Assembly: GCF_014851685.1 (NCBI RefSeq)
Contig: NZ_JACVAC010000001.1
Span: 620,001-684,000 of the forward strand
Direction of reading: 5' to 3'
Source of the DNA: Pseudomonas sp. PDM05
GTDB taxonomy: Bacteria > Pseudomonadota > Gammaproteobacteria > Pseudomonadales > Pseudomonadaceae
Length of the DNA stretch: 64,000 nucleotides
The notes under the pieces were generated by a model. It saw nothing but the letters and a program-made list of their open reading frames with translations. It made no database searches and had not been told where the DNA came from. The position numbers and the translations under genes were made by a program. This document shows, in pieces, positions 14,892 to 24,463 of the stretch (its first letter is position 1; each line of letters opens with the position of its first letter).

Positions 14892-17354
14892 TCAGCGGAA
14901 TGTGCCGGGCGCCCTGAATAACAGGGGCTGCGGTCGCACAGGTCGACACTGCAAGCTATCAAAGGTAAACAATTGCGGGCGTTCTATCAGGTAGCCCTGA
15001 GCGTAATCCACACCAATCTCAAGCAACGCCTGTTCGATGTGCGGTGTTTCAACAAACTCGGCAATTGTGCGCTTACCCATGACGTGGCCGATGTGATTGA
15101 TCACTTCGACCATGGCGCGGTTAATCGGGTCGTCCAGCATATCCTTTACGAAACTTCCATCGATCTTCAGGAAGTCTACAGGTAAATGTTTGAGATAAGC
15201 GAATGAGGACATTCCGGCACAAAAGTCGTCGAGCGAGAAATGACAACCTAAGGCTTTGAGTTCATTAATAAAGCGAATTGCACTGCCCAGGTTGGCGATA
15301 GCACTGGTTTCGGTTATTTCAAAACAGATCATCGCCGGCGGTATACCGTAGCTATTGAATTTCTCACGTAAAAAACCGAGGAAGTCGTCATCGCCGATGG
15401 TAATACCCGACAGATTGATCGCACACATCGCCATGGGCAGGCCCGGCCGCTCGCGCATGCAGTCGGCGATGATCTTGAACACATTATCCACCACCCAACG
15501 GTCCAACGAGGTCATCAAGCCATAGCGCTCGGCGGCCGGGATAAAACTGTCGGGCAAGATGATGCGACCGCCTTCGTCATGCAGGCGCAGGAGGATTTCA
15601 ATATGCCCGGTGCCGCCATCGGTATACCCCAGGGGCGCGATTTCCTGGGCGTACAAGCAAAACCGGTTTTCCTCCAGGGCCATGTGCAAGCGCTGCACCC
15701 AGGCCATCTCGCCAAACCGCAGGGACAGTTCCGAATCGTCGGCATGATAGACCTGCACCCGGTTGCGGCCCTTTTCCTTGGCCATGTAGCAGGCCATGTC
15801 CGCCGCCCGCAGTGACGTCTCCAGGGTGGTCGGGACCTGGGAGATATGCACCAGGCCAATGCTGACGGTGGTCATGAACGGCCGGCCCTTCCACACAAAA
15901 TGCAGGCTTTGCACGGTATGGCGCAGGCTCTCGGCGATTTTCTCCGCCACCGGCGCCGGGCAGTTTTCCAGCAGGATGCCGAACTCGTCGCCGCCCAGGC
16001 GCGCCAGGGTGTCGCCGTCGCGCAGGTCCGATTGCAGCAGCGCGCAGATGTGCCGCAGCAGTTCATCGCCCGCCGCGTGGCCGCAGGTGTCGTTGACCAG
16101 CTTGAACTGGTCCAGATCGAGGAACATCAACGCATGCCGTGGGTTCTGCTGGCGCCCCACGTGATGCAGCACCTGCTCCAGCCGGAACTCGAATTCGCGA
16201 CGGTTGGCCAGGCCGGTCAACGCATCGTGGGTGGCCTGCCACGACAGGTTGGCAATGTACTGGCGCTCCTGGGTCATGTCGTGCAGCACCAGCACCGCCC
16301 CGCTGACCTTGCCGGCACTGCAGATCGGCGCCCCCACCAGCGTCACCGAAACCGTACTGCCGTCCAGGCGCTGGATCAGCTTGGAATGCTCGCTGCCACC
16401 ACTGAGCCGGCCCTTGATGATGTGATCGATCAGGGTAAAACCGTCGGGCTCGGCGTTTTCGTCGAGCAGTTTGAACAACGCGGCCAGGGGCAGGCCCTGG
16501 GCCTGGGCGGACTTCCAGTGGGTCAACGCCTCGGCCGCCGGGTTCATGTAGGCAATGGCGCCATCGACGTCGGTGGTGATCACCCCATCGCCAATAGACT
16601 CCAGGGTGATCTGCGCACGCTCCTTTTCCGCCTGCAAGGCGTCGGCGAACGCATGACGCTGGGCCAGCAGTTTGTGGGTGCGCAACAGCGCCAGCACGAT
16701 CAGGCCCAGGGCGGTCGCCAGGTTCGTGATCAGCAGCAGGCGCAGAATCATCCGCGAACCTTCGCCCAAGGCGTCGCTGAAGGCCTTGGCGGCCGGCGTC
16801 ACGCCTTCATTGATCGCAGTGATGCGTGCCTTCCATTGCCGCACGTCGTTGCCGCTGACGTGGTCGGCGCGGATCGCGCGGTGCATTTCCTGGGCCAGGT
16901 CATCCAGTTGCAGCAGGTAGCCGTCGCCGACCGTCCACAGCTCGATGGCTTTTTCCAGGTAGCTGAAATGGCGGAAGTTGAGGTACAGCCAGATCAGGCT
17001 GGAGACATCGTCGGGATGGTTACCGCCCTTGAGGATGCCCTGGCGGGCGGCGGCGATGTCGGGAGCGGGTTGGTCGAGGGCGATGCGCAGTTCATGCCCG
17101 CCCTGGGGCACGGCGATGGCTTGCTGGTACTTGAGGTAGGTGGTTTCGTCGCGGTTGTCGGCGTAGAGGGTCAGGTAATAGATGGCATCTTTCTGGCCCT
17201 TGGACCACAAGCTTTCGCCTGCCACGTAGCCGCGCACGGCCGAAAGCACGTAGAGACTGACGCAGCCTAACAATGCCTGGAACAGCACGACGGCGATAAA
17301 GGGCCACACAATGCCCAACAGCCGAGGCGTTCCGAGAGTCCGCTTTTGCTTCAT
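14892..17354 (-). CDS. Membrane-anchored PAS-GGDEF-EAL c-di-GMP protein
   Basis: An 820-residue protein. It has a transmembrane helix near residues 14-38, a periplasmic helical sensor to about 205, a second membrane helix at about 205-225, a PAS domain (245-370), a GGDEF domain with intact GGDEF at 454-458 and an I-site RDGD five residues before, and a C-terminal EAL domain. The EAL signature is EIL at Glu586. Other catalytic positions look kept (NLSG, FEITET, LKIDGSFV, AEFVET), while the DDFG loop is DDFCAG. Both cyclase and phosphodiesterase activity are possible, and the phosphodiesterase half may be weakened. Confidence 0.92.
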   Translation of the reverse strand: MKQKRTLGTPRLLGIVWPFIAVVLFQALLGCVSLYVLSAVRGYVAGESLWSKGQKDAIYYLTLYADNRDETTYLKYQQAIAVPQGGHELRIALDQPAPDIAAARQGILKGGNHPDDVSSLIWLYLNFRHFSYLEKAIELWTVGDGYLLQLDDLAQEMHRAIRADHVSGNDVRQWKARITAINEGVTPAAKAFSDALGEGSRMILRLLLITNLATALGLIVLALLRTHKLLAQRHAFADALQAEKERAQITLESIGDGVITTDVDGAIAYMNPAAEALTHWKSAQAQGLPLAALFKLLDENAEPDGFTLIDHIIKGRLSGGSEHSKLIQRLDGSTVSVTLVGAPICSAGKVSGAVLVLHDMTQERQYIANLSWQATHDALTGLANRREFEFRLEQVLHHVGRQQNPRHALMFLDLDQFKLVNDTCGHAAGDELLRHICALLQSDLRDGDTLARLGGDEFGILLENCPAPVAEKIAESLRHTVQSLHFVWKGRPFMTTVSIGLVHISQVPTTLETSLRAADMACYMAKEKGRNRVQVYHADDSELSLRFGEMAWVQRLHMALEENRFCLYAQEIAPLGYTDGGTGHIEILLRLHDEGGRIILPDSFIPAAERYGLMTSLDRWVVDNVFKIIADCMRERPGLPMAMCAINLSGITIGDDDFLGFLREKFNSYGIPPAMICFEITETSAIANLGSAIRFINELKALGCHFSLDDFCAGMSSFAYLKHLPVDFLKIDGSFVKDMLDDPINRAMVEVINHIGHVMGKRTIAEFVETPHIEQALLEIGVDYAQGYLIERPQLFTFDSLQCRPVRPQPLLFRAPGTFR

Positions 17355-17425
17355 GAAGTCCCTTGCACATGCACCGCTGGATACGCACGCGAAAAACCGC
17401 TTCCGATAGCTCAGCCTAGGCTAAA

Positions 17426-19228
17426 TCAACGCACTTGTTGCAAGTGTCCATAAAGTTTTGCGTACAGCCCACCGTCGGCGATCAGTTGTTGATGATCACC
17501 ATCCTCGGCAATGTGCCCGCCGTCAAACACCAAGACCCGGTCTGCCTGCTTAACCGCCGACAGACGGTGGGCGATGATCAGTGTAGTACGCCCGCTGAGA
17601 AACCGCGCCAGCGCCTGGTGCAGGTTGTACTCGGTGGCGGCGTCGAGGGCGGAAGTCGCTTCGTCGAGGATCACCACCTTCGGCTCGGCCAGGACCATCC
17701 GCGCAATCGCCAGGCGTTGCCGCTGGCCGCCGGAAAACCGCACCCCGGAACGCCCCACCACACTGTCCAGGCCCATCGGCAGTGCCTTGACGGTAGCATC
17801 CAGCTGGGCAATTTCCAGGGCCTGCCAGCAGGCCTGGTCGCTGCGGGTGCGCCCCATGGTCAGGTTGGCGCGCACGGTGTCGTTGAACAACGCCGGGTGT
17901 TGCAGCACCACGGCGACGTTCTCGCGGATGGTCTCCAGGCCGATTTCCTGCTGGGTCGCACCGCCGAAGCGGATGCTGCCCGCCTGCGGCGTGTACAACC
18001 CCAGCAGCAACTGCACCAGGGTGCTCTTGCCGCCACCGCTGGCGCCGACGATCGCGACCTTCTCGCCCGGCGCAATGGCCAGGTTCAGTTGGTCGAGCAC
18101 CAGGTCTTCGCCATAGCCGAAATTGAGCCCGCGGACTTCGATACCGACCGTTTCCCGCCCGCTGAACGGGTCTTCGCCGCCGGCGTATTGCGGCTCGTCG
18201 GCCCGTGCCAGTAGCTCGTTGATCCGCGTCAGCGCGCCGCCCGCCGCGTAATAGGCGTATTGCAGGTTAAGCAGTTGCTCCACCGGGCCGATCATGAACC
18301 ACAGGTAGCTGAACACCGCGAGCATCTGGCCGATGGACAGGTCGGAAAACAGCACGGTGAGCATCGCCGCCGCGCGGAAGATGTCGATGCCGAACTGGAA
18401 CAGCAAGCCACTGGCGCGGCTGGACGCATCGGTTTTCCACTGCGAGTGCACCGCATAGTCACGCACTTCCTGGGCGCGCTGGCCCAGGCGGCCGAGGAAA
18501 AACCCCTGGCGGTTGCCGGCGCGCACTTCCTGGATCGCATCCAGGGTTTCGGTCAGGGCCTGGGTGAACCGCGAGGTGCTGTCGTTCTCGAGTTTCTTCA
18601 GGTGTTTGACCCGTTTGCCCAACTGCACCGTGGCGTAGATCACCAACGGGTTGAACAGCAGGATCAGCAGCGCCAGCTGCCAATGCATCCACACCAGGAT
18701 CGCCGACGTGCCCACCAGGGTGAGCATCGCCACGAGGAAACGGCTGAGGGTTTCACCGACGAATTTGTCCAGGGTGTCCAGATCGGTGACCAAATGGGTG
18801 GTGACCGTGCCGCTGCCCAGGCTTTCGTATTCCCCCAGGGAAATGCGCTTGAGCCGTTCGATCAAGCGCACGCGGATGCGGTACACGATGTCCTTGGCCA
18901 GCCGCGCAAACAGCCGCGCCTGCACCACGTTGAACACCAGCGCGCCGCAGCGCAGGAACAACGTCACCAGCAGCATCAGGCCGATATAACCGGCGGCTTT
19001 CTGCCAGCCCAACGGCAGCGCGTGGTTCATCACCTTGAGCGCGGCGTCGCCGTGGCCGAGCAGCACTTCATCGACCAGCAGCGGCAACAGCAGCGGGATA
19101 GGCACGCTGCACAGGGTCGCCAGGACGGCGACGCCATTGGCGATCCACAGGGATTTCTTGTGACGCAGGGCCAGGCGGCGGATCTCCGCCCAGGTCAGTC
19201 GATCAGTGCGCTGGGCCGGTTCATGCAC
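17426..19228 (-). CDS. ABC exporter, fused permease and ATPase
   Basis: A 600-residue half-transporter of the MsbA/multidrug type. About six membrane segments cover residues 30-320, then a nucleotide-binding domain with Walker A GASGGGKST (near 392), signature SGGQRQRL, Walker B VVILDEATSALD and H-loop IIAHRLS. It works as a homodimer in the inner membrane; the substrate is unknown. The start is GTG 19228, overlapping the upstream DsbA-like gene by eight bases, so the two are translationally coupled. The coupling with a thioredoxin-fold protein and TrhO looks like a co-transcribed core operon rather than a pathway. Confidence 0.92.
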   Translation of the reverse strand: MHEPAQRTDRLTWAEIRRLALRHKKSLWIANGVAVLATLCSVPIPLLLPLLVDEVLLGHGDAALKVMNHALPLGWQKAAGYIGLMLLVTLFLRCGALVFNVVQARLFARLAKDIVYRIRVRLIERLKRISLGEYESLGSGTVTTHLVTDLDTLDKFVGETLSRFLVAMLTLVGTSAILVWMHWQLALLILLFNPLVIYATVQLGKRVKHLKKLENDSTSRFTQALTETLDAIQEVRAGNRQGFFLGRLGQRAQEVRDYAVHSQWKTDASSRASGLLFQFGIDIFRAAAMLTVLFSDLSIGQMLAVFSYLWFMIGPVEQLLNLQYAYYAAGGALTRINELLARADEPQYAGGEDPFSGRETVGIEVRGLNFGYGEDLVLDQLNLAIAPGEKVAIVGASGGGKSTLVQLLLGLYTPQAGSIRFGGATQQEIGLETIRENVAVVLQHPALFNDTVRANLTMGRTRSDQACWQALEIAQLDATVKALPMGLDSVVGRSGVRFSGGQRQRLAIARMVLAEPKVVILDEATSALDAATEYNLHQALARFLSGRTTLIIAHRLSAVKQADRVLVFDGGHIAEDGDHQQLIADGGLYAKLYGHLQQVR

Positions 19229-19856
19229 AGGTGGCTCGCTCCAGCCATCGGCCCAGTAGCGGCGACAGCTCGGCCAGCGGCTGGTAGCCGTTGGTCAGCA
19301 AAGCCAGCTGGCCATTGCGCTCGGCCAGCAGCGTCGGAAAACCGGCGATGCCCAGGTCCTGCACCCAGGTGAAATCGGCAGCCGTGGCCGCGTGCTGCTC
19401 GGCACGGTCGAAGGCACCGGCAAACTCGATACGCGGGATGCCCGCCTGTTCGGCCAGCTCCACCAGCACGCTGGCGAGGGTCACGTCGCGGCCCTCGACA
19501 TAAAACGCGCGCTGGATCAGCCCCAGCAATGTCCATGCACAATCCGGCGCCAGGCTGCGCGCGGTGACGATGGCGCGACACGCAGGCTCCGTGTCATACA
19601 CAAAACCGTCGGGCAACGCGCCTTCGCGCTTGAACGGCTGGCCGGTAGCGTCGGTCACCGCCTGCCAGTGTTCGAGGATGTAGCGCCGCGTGGTCGGCTC
19701 CAGCGCCGCACCGCTGCCGGTGCGCAAGCCGCCCACCACCAGGTGCAGTTCCACACCGGCGGCCCGGGCCTGCCCCACCAAGGCTTCGGCTACCGGGGCA
19801 AACCCCCAGCACCAGGAACACATCGGGTCCATTACATAGAGCAAGCGCGCGGACAT
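19221..19856 (-). CDS. DsbA/FrnE-like thioredoxin-fold protein
   Basis: A 211-residue protein with the redox motif CSWC at residues 13-16 (MDPMCSWCWGF) and the DsbA-type helical insertion. It has no signal peptide, so it is cytoplasmic, like FrnE-type dithiol isomerases. The cis-proline region is near AGFPTLL. It starts three bases after trhO ends and overlaps the ABC exporter start. The substrate is not predictable. Confidence 0.88.
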   Translation of the reverse strand: MSARLLYVMDPMCSWCWGFAPVAEALVGQARAAGVELHLVVGGLRTGSGAALEPTTRRYILEHWQAVTDATGQPFKREGALPDGFVYDTEPACRAIVTARSLAPDCAWTLLGLIQRAFYVEGRDVTLASVLVELAEQAGIPRIEFAGAFDRAEQHAATAADFTWVQDLGIAGFPTLLAERNGQLALLTNGYQPLAELSPLLGRWLERATCA

Positions 19857-19859
19857 GGC

Positions 19860-20801
19860 TCAGGCCTCGGAAGGGGATTGCTTGTAGTTGAAGCCAATCG
19901 GGTGCGGCATATTGCGGGCCTTGGCCAGCTCGATCTGCTTCTGCCGGTCGATCGCGCTACGGCGGGTCTTCTCCGGCAGCTTGTCCCAGCAATGCGGGCA
20001 GCTGATGCCAGCCACGTAGTGCTCGGACGCGCGGTCTTCGACACTCACGGGTGTGCGGCAGGCATGACATTGATCGTAGTCGCCTTCGCTCAAGTCGTGG
20101 CGCACAGTCACGCGATTATCGAAAACAAAGCAGTCGCCCTGCCACTTGGTTTCGGCCTGCGGCACCTCTTCGAGGTACTTCAGGATGCCGCCCTTGAGGT
20201 GATACACCTCATCGAAGCCTTCGCTGAGCATGTAGCTGGAGGCCTTTTCGCAACGAATACCGCCGGTGCAGAACATGGCGACTTTCTTGTGCTTGGCCGG
20301 GTCGAAGTTGGCTTTGATATACTCGGGAAATTCGCGAAAACTGGTGGTTTTCGGGTCGATTGCGCCTTCAAAGGTGCCGATCGACACTTCGTAGTCGTTG
20401 CGGGTGTCGATCAACAGCACTTCCGGGTCGCTGATCAACGCGTTCCAGTCCTGCGGATCCACGTAGGTGCCGACCTTCTTGTTCGGGTCGACGCCTTCGA
20501 CGCCCAGGGTCACGATCTCTTTCTTGAGCTTGACCTTGGTGCGGTAGAACGGCTGGTCGTCGCAGTAGGATTCTTTGTGGTCGATGTCGACCATGCGCGG
20601 GTCGTTCTTCAGCCAGGCCATCAGGCCATCAATGCCTTCGCGGCTACCGGAAACGGTGCCGTTGATGCCTTCTTCGGCGATCAGCAAGGTGCCTTTGATG
20701 CCGTTGTCGACCATCGCCTGCAGCAGTGGCTCGCGCAGGGCGACGTAATCTTCGAGGGTGACGAACTTATACAGTGCCGCCACGACAATCGGTTGAGTCA
20801 C
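19860..20801 (-). CDS. trhO: tRNA uridine(34) hydroxylase, rhodanese family
   Basis: A 313-residue protein with an N-terminal ferredoxin-like region, a rhodanese domain with catalytic Cys in [11 protein letters not shown] (near residue 178), and a C-terminal Cys-rich tail ([17 protein letters not shown]). TrhO (YceA) uses molecular oxygen to hydroxylate U34 of tRNAs to ho5U. The start is GTG at 20801 with GGAGAGAA upstream. It is the first gene of the trhO/dsbA-like/ABC transcript, downstream of the bolA terminator. Confidence 0.93.
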   Translation of the reverse strand: MTQPIVVAALYKFVTLEDYVALREPLLQAMVDNGIKGTLLIAEEGINGTVSGSREGIDGLMAWLKNDPRMVDIDHKESYCDDQPFYRTKVKLKKEIVTLGVEGVDPNKKVGTYVDPQDWNALISDPEVLLIDTRNDYEVSIGTFEGAIDPKTTSFREFPEYIKANFDPAKHKKVAMFCTGGIRCEKASSYMLSEGFDEVYHLKGGILKYLEEVPQAETKWQGDCFVFDNRVTVRHDLSEGDYDQCHACRTPVSVEDRASEHYVAGISCPHCWDKLPEKTRRSAIDRQKQIELAKARNMPHPIGFNYKQSPSEA

Positions 20802-20848
20802 GGGTGTTCTCTCCAGGTGGCTACCCTCGTAAAGGGTGAACCGGATGC

Positions 20849-20879
20849 AAAAAAAAACGCGCCGACTGAGCGGCGCGTT
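20849..20879 (-). terminator. Terminator after bolA
   Basis: The stem AACGCGCCG/CGGCGCGTT (20857-20865 with 20871-20879) is followed on the minus strand by a run of T (plus-strand A-run 20849-20857). It ends the DUF2059-bolA transcript before trhO. Confidence 0.85.
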
Positions 20880-20920
20880 GCGGATTCTAACAAATGCCCG
20901 GTGTCAGAGACACCCGATCA

Positions 20921-21217
20921 TCAATCATGCCCGCCGGCGCAGGTCGGCGAGGCCGGGGCTGCGTCGATTTTCGCCCATTCTTCAGGCGTGTAGGTATGCA
21001 GCGCCAGCGCATGAAACTCGCTCATCAGGTCACCCAGGGTGGCGTAGACCTTCTGGTGGCGCTTGACGCGGTTAAGCCCCTCGAACTGTGGACTGACCAG
21101 CACGGCCTTGAAGTGGGTCTGCAACCCACGGCTGTGCATGTGGCTTTCATCCAGCACGCTCAAGTGGTCCGGGCCCAGGGCGGCGAGCGCCGTTTCGATA
21201 CGCTGTTGCATGGTCAT
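20921..21217 (-). CDS. bolA: BolA-family protein
   Basis: A 98-residue protein with the BolA fold. The conserved His in LDESHMHSRG, the FKAVLVSPQFEGLNRVKRHQ region and HALALHTYTPEEW are all present. BolA proteins bind monothiol glutaredoxins and [2Fe-2S] clusters and affect morphology and stress. A Cys-containing tail (TCAGGHD) extends past the domain. It lies six bases after the DUF2059 gene, which it probably shares a transcript with. Confidence 0.92.
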   Translation of the reverse strand: MTMQQRIETALAALGPDHLSVLDESHMHSRGLQTHFKAVLVSPQFEGLNRVKRHQKVYATLGDLMSEFHALALHTYTPEEWAKIDAAPASPTCAGGHD

Positions 21218-21223
21218 TCCTGC

Positions 21224-21742
21224 TTACTTCTTCTTGGCCGGTGCGGCGGCTTTCGGCGCCAGCTCGTTGGTCATGTCGTCCAACAGCTTGTTCACCACCG
21301 GCACGGCGCTTTCCAGCTTGGCCTGGGTCATCTGGGCCGATTGTTGGGTCAGTTGCGGCATTTTTTCGAGGACTTTCTTGCCCAATGGCGATTGGTAGAA
21401 AGCCACCAGGTCCTTGAGTTCGGATTCGCTGAAGTTGGTGGTGTAGAGCTTGACCATGTCCGGTTTCAGCTTGTCCCAGCCAATGGCCTTGTCCAGGGCG
21501 GCGTTGGCCTTGGCCTGGTAGCTGTCCAGCACGGACTGCTTGGCGGCAGGTGCCTTGGTCTGTTCGAAACGCTGGGCGAACATTTGCTGCACTTGCATGT
21601 ACACCGGGGTACCCAGCTTGTCGGCGTGGGCCAGGGTAAGGAAGGCTTCGGCACTGGCGTTGTGGCTGGCGGTATCGGCAAAAACCTGGCCGCTGGCGCA
21701 AACCAGAGCAACCGCGGTACAGATGGCACGAAGACGAGTCAT
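21224..21742 (-). CDS. DUF2059 periplasmic protein
   Basis: A 172-residue protein with a clear signal peptide (MTRLRAICTAVALVCASG, cleavage after VFA near residue 22) and the helical DUF2059 domain (LYTTNFSESELKDLVAFYQS). It ends in a lysine tail (APAKKK). The function of the family is unknown. The ribosome site is AAAAGGAAA. It is transcribed into bolA. Confidence 0.88.
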   Translation of the reverse strand: MTRLRAICTAVALVCASGQVFADTASHNASAEAFLTLAHADKLGTPVYMQVQQMFAQRFEQTKAPAAKQSVLDSYQAKANAALDKAIGWDKLKPDMVKLYTTNFSESELKDLVAFYQSPLGKKVLEKMPQLTQQSAQMTQAKLESAVPVVNKLLDDMTNELAPKAAAPAKKK

Positions 21743-21935
21743 CGAGTTTCCTTTTCTAGCAGGCGAGGTAAGACCCCAAGGGCGCCCATTCTGCGCCTAA
21801 AAAACCTCGCGGCTCAACCCCGGGCCTTGCCGGGCAAGGATTCTGCGCGGATGAATCCGATGAAAAGTCTTTTAGGGAACCCCACCGGCCGATCACGGCC
21901 TAAACTGCGCAAACCGATCTCAAGGAGTGTGCCCG

Positions 21936-23318
21936 ATGAGCCGTATCGAAACCGACAGCCTGGGAGACGTAGAAGTCCCGGATGACGCTTACTGGGGCGC
22001 GCAGACCCAACGTTCACTGGTGAATTTCGCCATCGGCGAGCAACGCATGCCGCTGGCGGTGTTGCACGCCCTGGCGCTGATCAAGAAGGCCGCCGCGCGG
22101 GTCAACGACCGTAACGGCGACCTGCCCGCCGACATCGCCCGCCTGATCGAACAGGCCGCCGACGAAGTCCTCGCAGGCAGGCACGACGACCAGTTCCCGC
22201 TGGTGGTCTGGCAGACCGGCAGCGGCACCCAGAGCAACATGAATGCCAATGAAGTCATCGCGGGCCGCGCCAATGAGCTGTCGGGCAAAACCCGTGGCGG
22301 CAAGAGCCCGGTGCATCCCAACGACCATGTGAACCGCTCCCAGAGCTCCAACGATTGCTTTCCCACGGCGATGAGCATTGCGGCGGTCCAGGCGATACAC
22401 CAACGCTTGCTGCCAGCCATTGCCGCACTCTCCGGTGGCCTGGCCGAACAGGCTGCACGGCATATGAAGCTGGTGAAGACCGGCCGTACCCACATGATGG
22501 ATGCCACGCCGATCACCTTCGGCCAGGAGCTCTCGGCGTTTATCGCCCAGCTCGACTACGCCGAACGCGCCGTGCGCAGCGCCCTGCCCGCGGTGTGCGA
22601 GTTGGCCCAGGGTGGCACGGCGGTGGGCACCGGGCTGAATGCGCCCCATGGCTTTGGCGAGGCGATTGCCTCCGAGCTGGCGGCGTTGTCCGGGCTCCCT
22701 TTCGTCACCGCGCCGAACAAGTTTGCCGCCCTCTCCGGCCATGAGCCGCTGGTGACCCTGCACGGCGCTCTGAAAACCCTCGCGGTGGCGTTGATGAAAA
22801 TCGCCAACGACCTGCGCCTGCTGGGCTCCGGCCCGCGTGCCGGGTTTGCCGAGGTCAAGTTGCCCGCCAACGAGCCTGGCAGTTCGATCATGCCGGGCAA
22901 GGTCAACCCGACCCAGTGCGAAGCCCTGTCGATGCTGGCCTGCCAGGTGCTGGGCAATGACGTGACCATCGGCCTCGCCGCCAGCCAGGGTCACTTGCAG
23001 TTGAACGTGTACAAACCGGTGATCATCCACAACCTGCTGGAGTCGATCCGTCTGCTGGCCGACGGCTGCAACAACTTCCAGGAGCATTGCGTGGCTGGGC
23101 TTGCGCCCGACGCCGGGCAAATGGCCGAACACCTGGAGCGCGGGCTGATGCTGGTGACAGCGCTCAACCCGCATATCGGCTACGACAAATCGGCCGAAAT
23201 CGCCAAGAAAGCCTACGCCGAAGGGCTGACGCTACGGGAAGCCGCCCTGGCGCTGGGCTACCTCACCGATGCCGAGTTCGATCTGTGGGTGCGCCCGGAA
23301 AACATGCTGGGAGCCTAA
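21936..23318 (+). CDS. fumC: Class II fumarate hydratase
   Basis: A 460-residue iron-independent fumarase interconverting fumarate and malate in the TCA cycle. The signature [11 protein letters not shown] is present, as are the substrate-site motifs [23 protein letters not shown] and KTGRTHMMD. The ATG at 21936 follows CAAGGAGTGTGCCC. Its 3' end overlaps the convergent EamA gene by four bases. Confidence 0.96.
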   Translation: MSRIETDSLGDVEVPDDAYWGAQTQRSLVNFAIGEQRMPLAVLHALALIKKAAARVNDRNGDLPADIARLIEQAADEVLAGRHDDQFPLVVWQTGSGTQSNMNANEVIAGRANELSGKTRGGKSPVHPNDHVNRSQSSNDCFPTAMSIAAVQAIHQRLLPAIAALSGGLAEQAARHMKLVKTGRTHMMDATPITFGQELSAFIAQLDYAERAVRSALPAVCELAQGGTAVGTGLNAPHGFGEAIASELAALSGLPFVTAPNKFAALSGHEPLVTLHGALKTLAVALMKIANDLRLLGSGPRAGFAEVKLPANEPGSSIMPGKVNPTQCEALSMLACQVLGNDVTIGLAASQGHLQLNVYKPVIIHNLLESIRLLADGCNNFQEHCVAGLAPDAGQMAEHLERGLMLVTALNPHIGYDKSAEIAKKAYAEGLTLREAALALGYLTDAEFDLWVRPENMLGA

Positions 23319-24271
23319 GACGCCATGCGCAACCGCCGGGCCTTGAGCCCGGCCATCAATGAAGGCGCCAGCGCCACGGTCGCCGAGCCCAGCACCACCA
23401 CCAACGCCCCGGCATACCCCAGGGCGTTGATCTCTTCGGCCTGCACATAATCCGGCCACCACCACGCTGCCACCGCCACCGCAACAAAAGTCACCAACGG
23501 CGTGAGCGCCAGAGTCGCACTGACCCGCGAGGCTTCCCAGTGCGCCAATGCTTCGGCAAACGCACCGTACGCCACCAGGGTATTCATGCAGCACGCCAGC
23601 AACAGCCATGCTTGCAGCGGGCTCAGGTCCAAGGCTTCCAACGGGTGTGCCCACGGCGTAAGCAACACGGCGCAACACAGGTAGATCACCATCATCACTT
23701 GCAGCGAATTCCATGCGGTGAGCAATTGCTTCTGGCCCAAGGCGTAGAACACCCAAATGGTGGTGGCCAGCAGAACGGTCAGAACGCCCGCCGTGTAATC
23801 GCCAAGGGACGTCAGCAACTCCTCCAGGCGTTGATTGAAGAACAAACCAAAGCCACAGATCAGCACGATCAGGCCGAGCACTTGGCCCAGGCTGAAGCGC
23901 TCCTTGAACACAAACACACTGGCGACCATCAAAAAGATCGGGCCCATCTGCACCACCAATTGCGCGGTGCCGGGGCTGAGCAGTTGCAGGCCCACCAGGT
24001 ACAACACGTAGTTGCCCACCAGGCCACACACGGCCATGCCCACCAGCCAGCCGCCCTTGGGGCCGAGCACCTTGTGGCTGGGCAGGCGCTTGGTCAGTGC
24101 GAGGTAGAAGAACAGACACCCACCGGCAACGGTGAGGCGAAACCACGTGACGGTGATCGGGTCCATCACCTGCAGCACCTGCTTGAGTTTGATCGGCAGG
24201 ATGCCCCACAGGAACGCGGTCAGCAGGGTCAACAGAAAGCCATAGACCCAGCGGCCGGAAGAGATGTGCAT
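23315..24271 (-). CDS. EamA/DMT-family transporter
   Basis: A 318-residue inner-membrane protein with ten predicted helices in two EamA repeats (first about 8-140, second about 155-300). Family members export amino acids, nucleosides or other small metabolites. No substrate clue is visible. It is convergent with fumC and followed upstream by a REP pair. Confidence 0.9.
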   Translation of the reverse strand: MHISSGRWVYGFLLTLLTAFLWGILPIKLKQVLQVMDPITVTWFRLTVAGGCLFFYLALTKRLPSHKVLGPKGGWLVGMAVCGLVGNYVLYLVGLQLLSPGTAQLVVQMGPIFLMVASVFVFKERFSLGQVLGLIVLICGFGLFFNQRLEELLTSLGDYTAGVLTVLLATTIWVFYALGQKQLLTAWNSLQVMMVIYLCCAVLLTPWAHPLEALDLSPLQAWLLLACCMNTLVAYGAFAEALAHWEASRVSATLALTPLVTFVAVAVAAWWWPDYVQAEEINALGYAGALVVVLGSATVALAPSLMAGLKARRLRMAS

Positions 24272-24348
24272 GAGTGCCCCAGAAGCCAGAGGAAGTGGAG
24301 CCGCATTCTAGGGGCAAGAACACGACTCGCGATACGCTGCAGTTCAAA

Positions 24349-24437
24349 TGTGGGAGCGGGCTTGCTCGCGAATGCAGGGTGTCAGTCGCTGCATGTATTG
24401 GCTGACACACCGCATTCGCGAGCAAGCCCGCTCCCAC
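24349..24437. repeat. REP pair (REPIN)
   Basis: Two inverted copies of TGTGGGAGCGGGCTTGCTCG are separated by about 45 bases in the gap between the EamA and thiolase genes. This is the classic fluorescens-type REPIN. Confidence 0.95.
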
Positions 24438-24463
24438 AATTTGATCCGGTACCTTCAGTAGCT

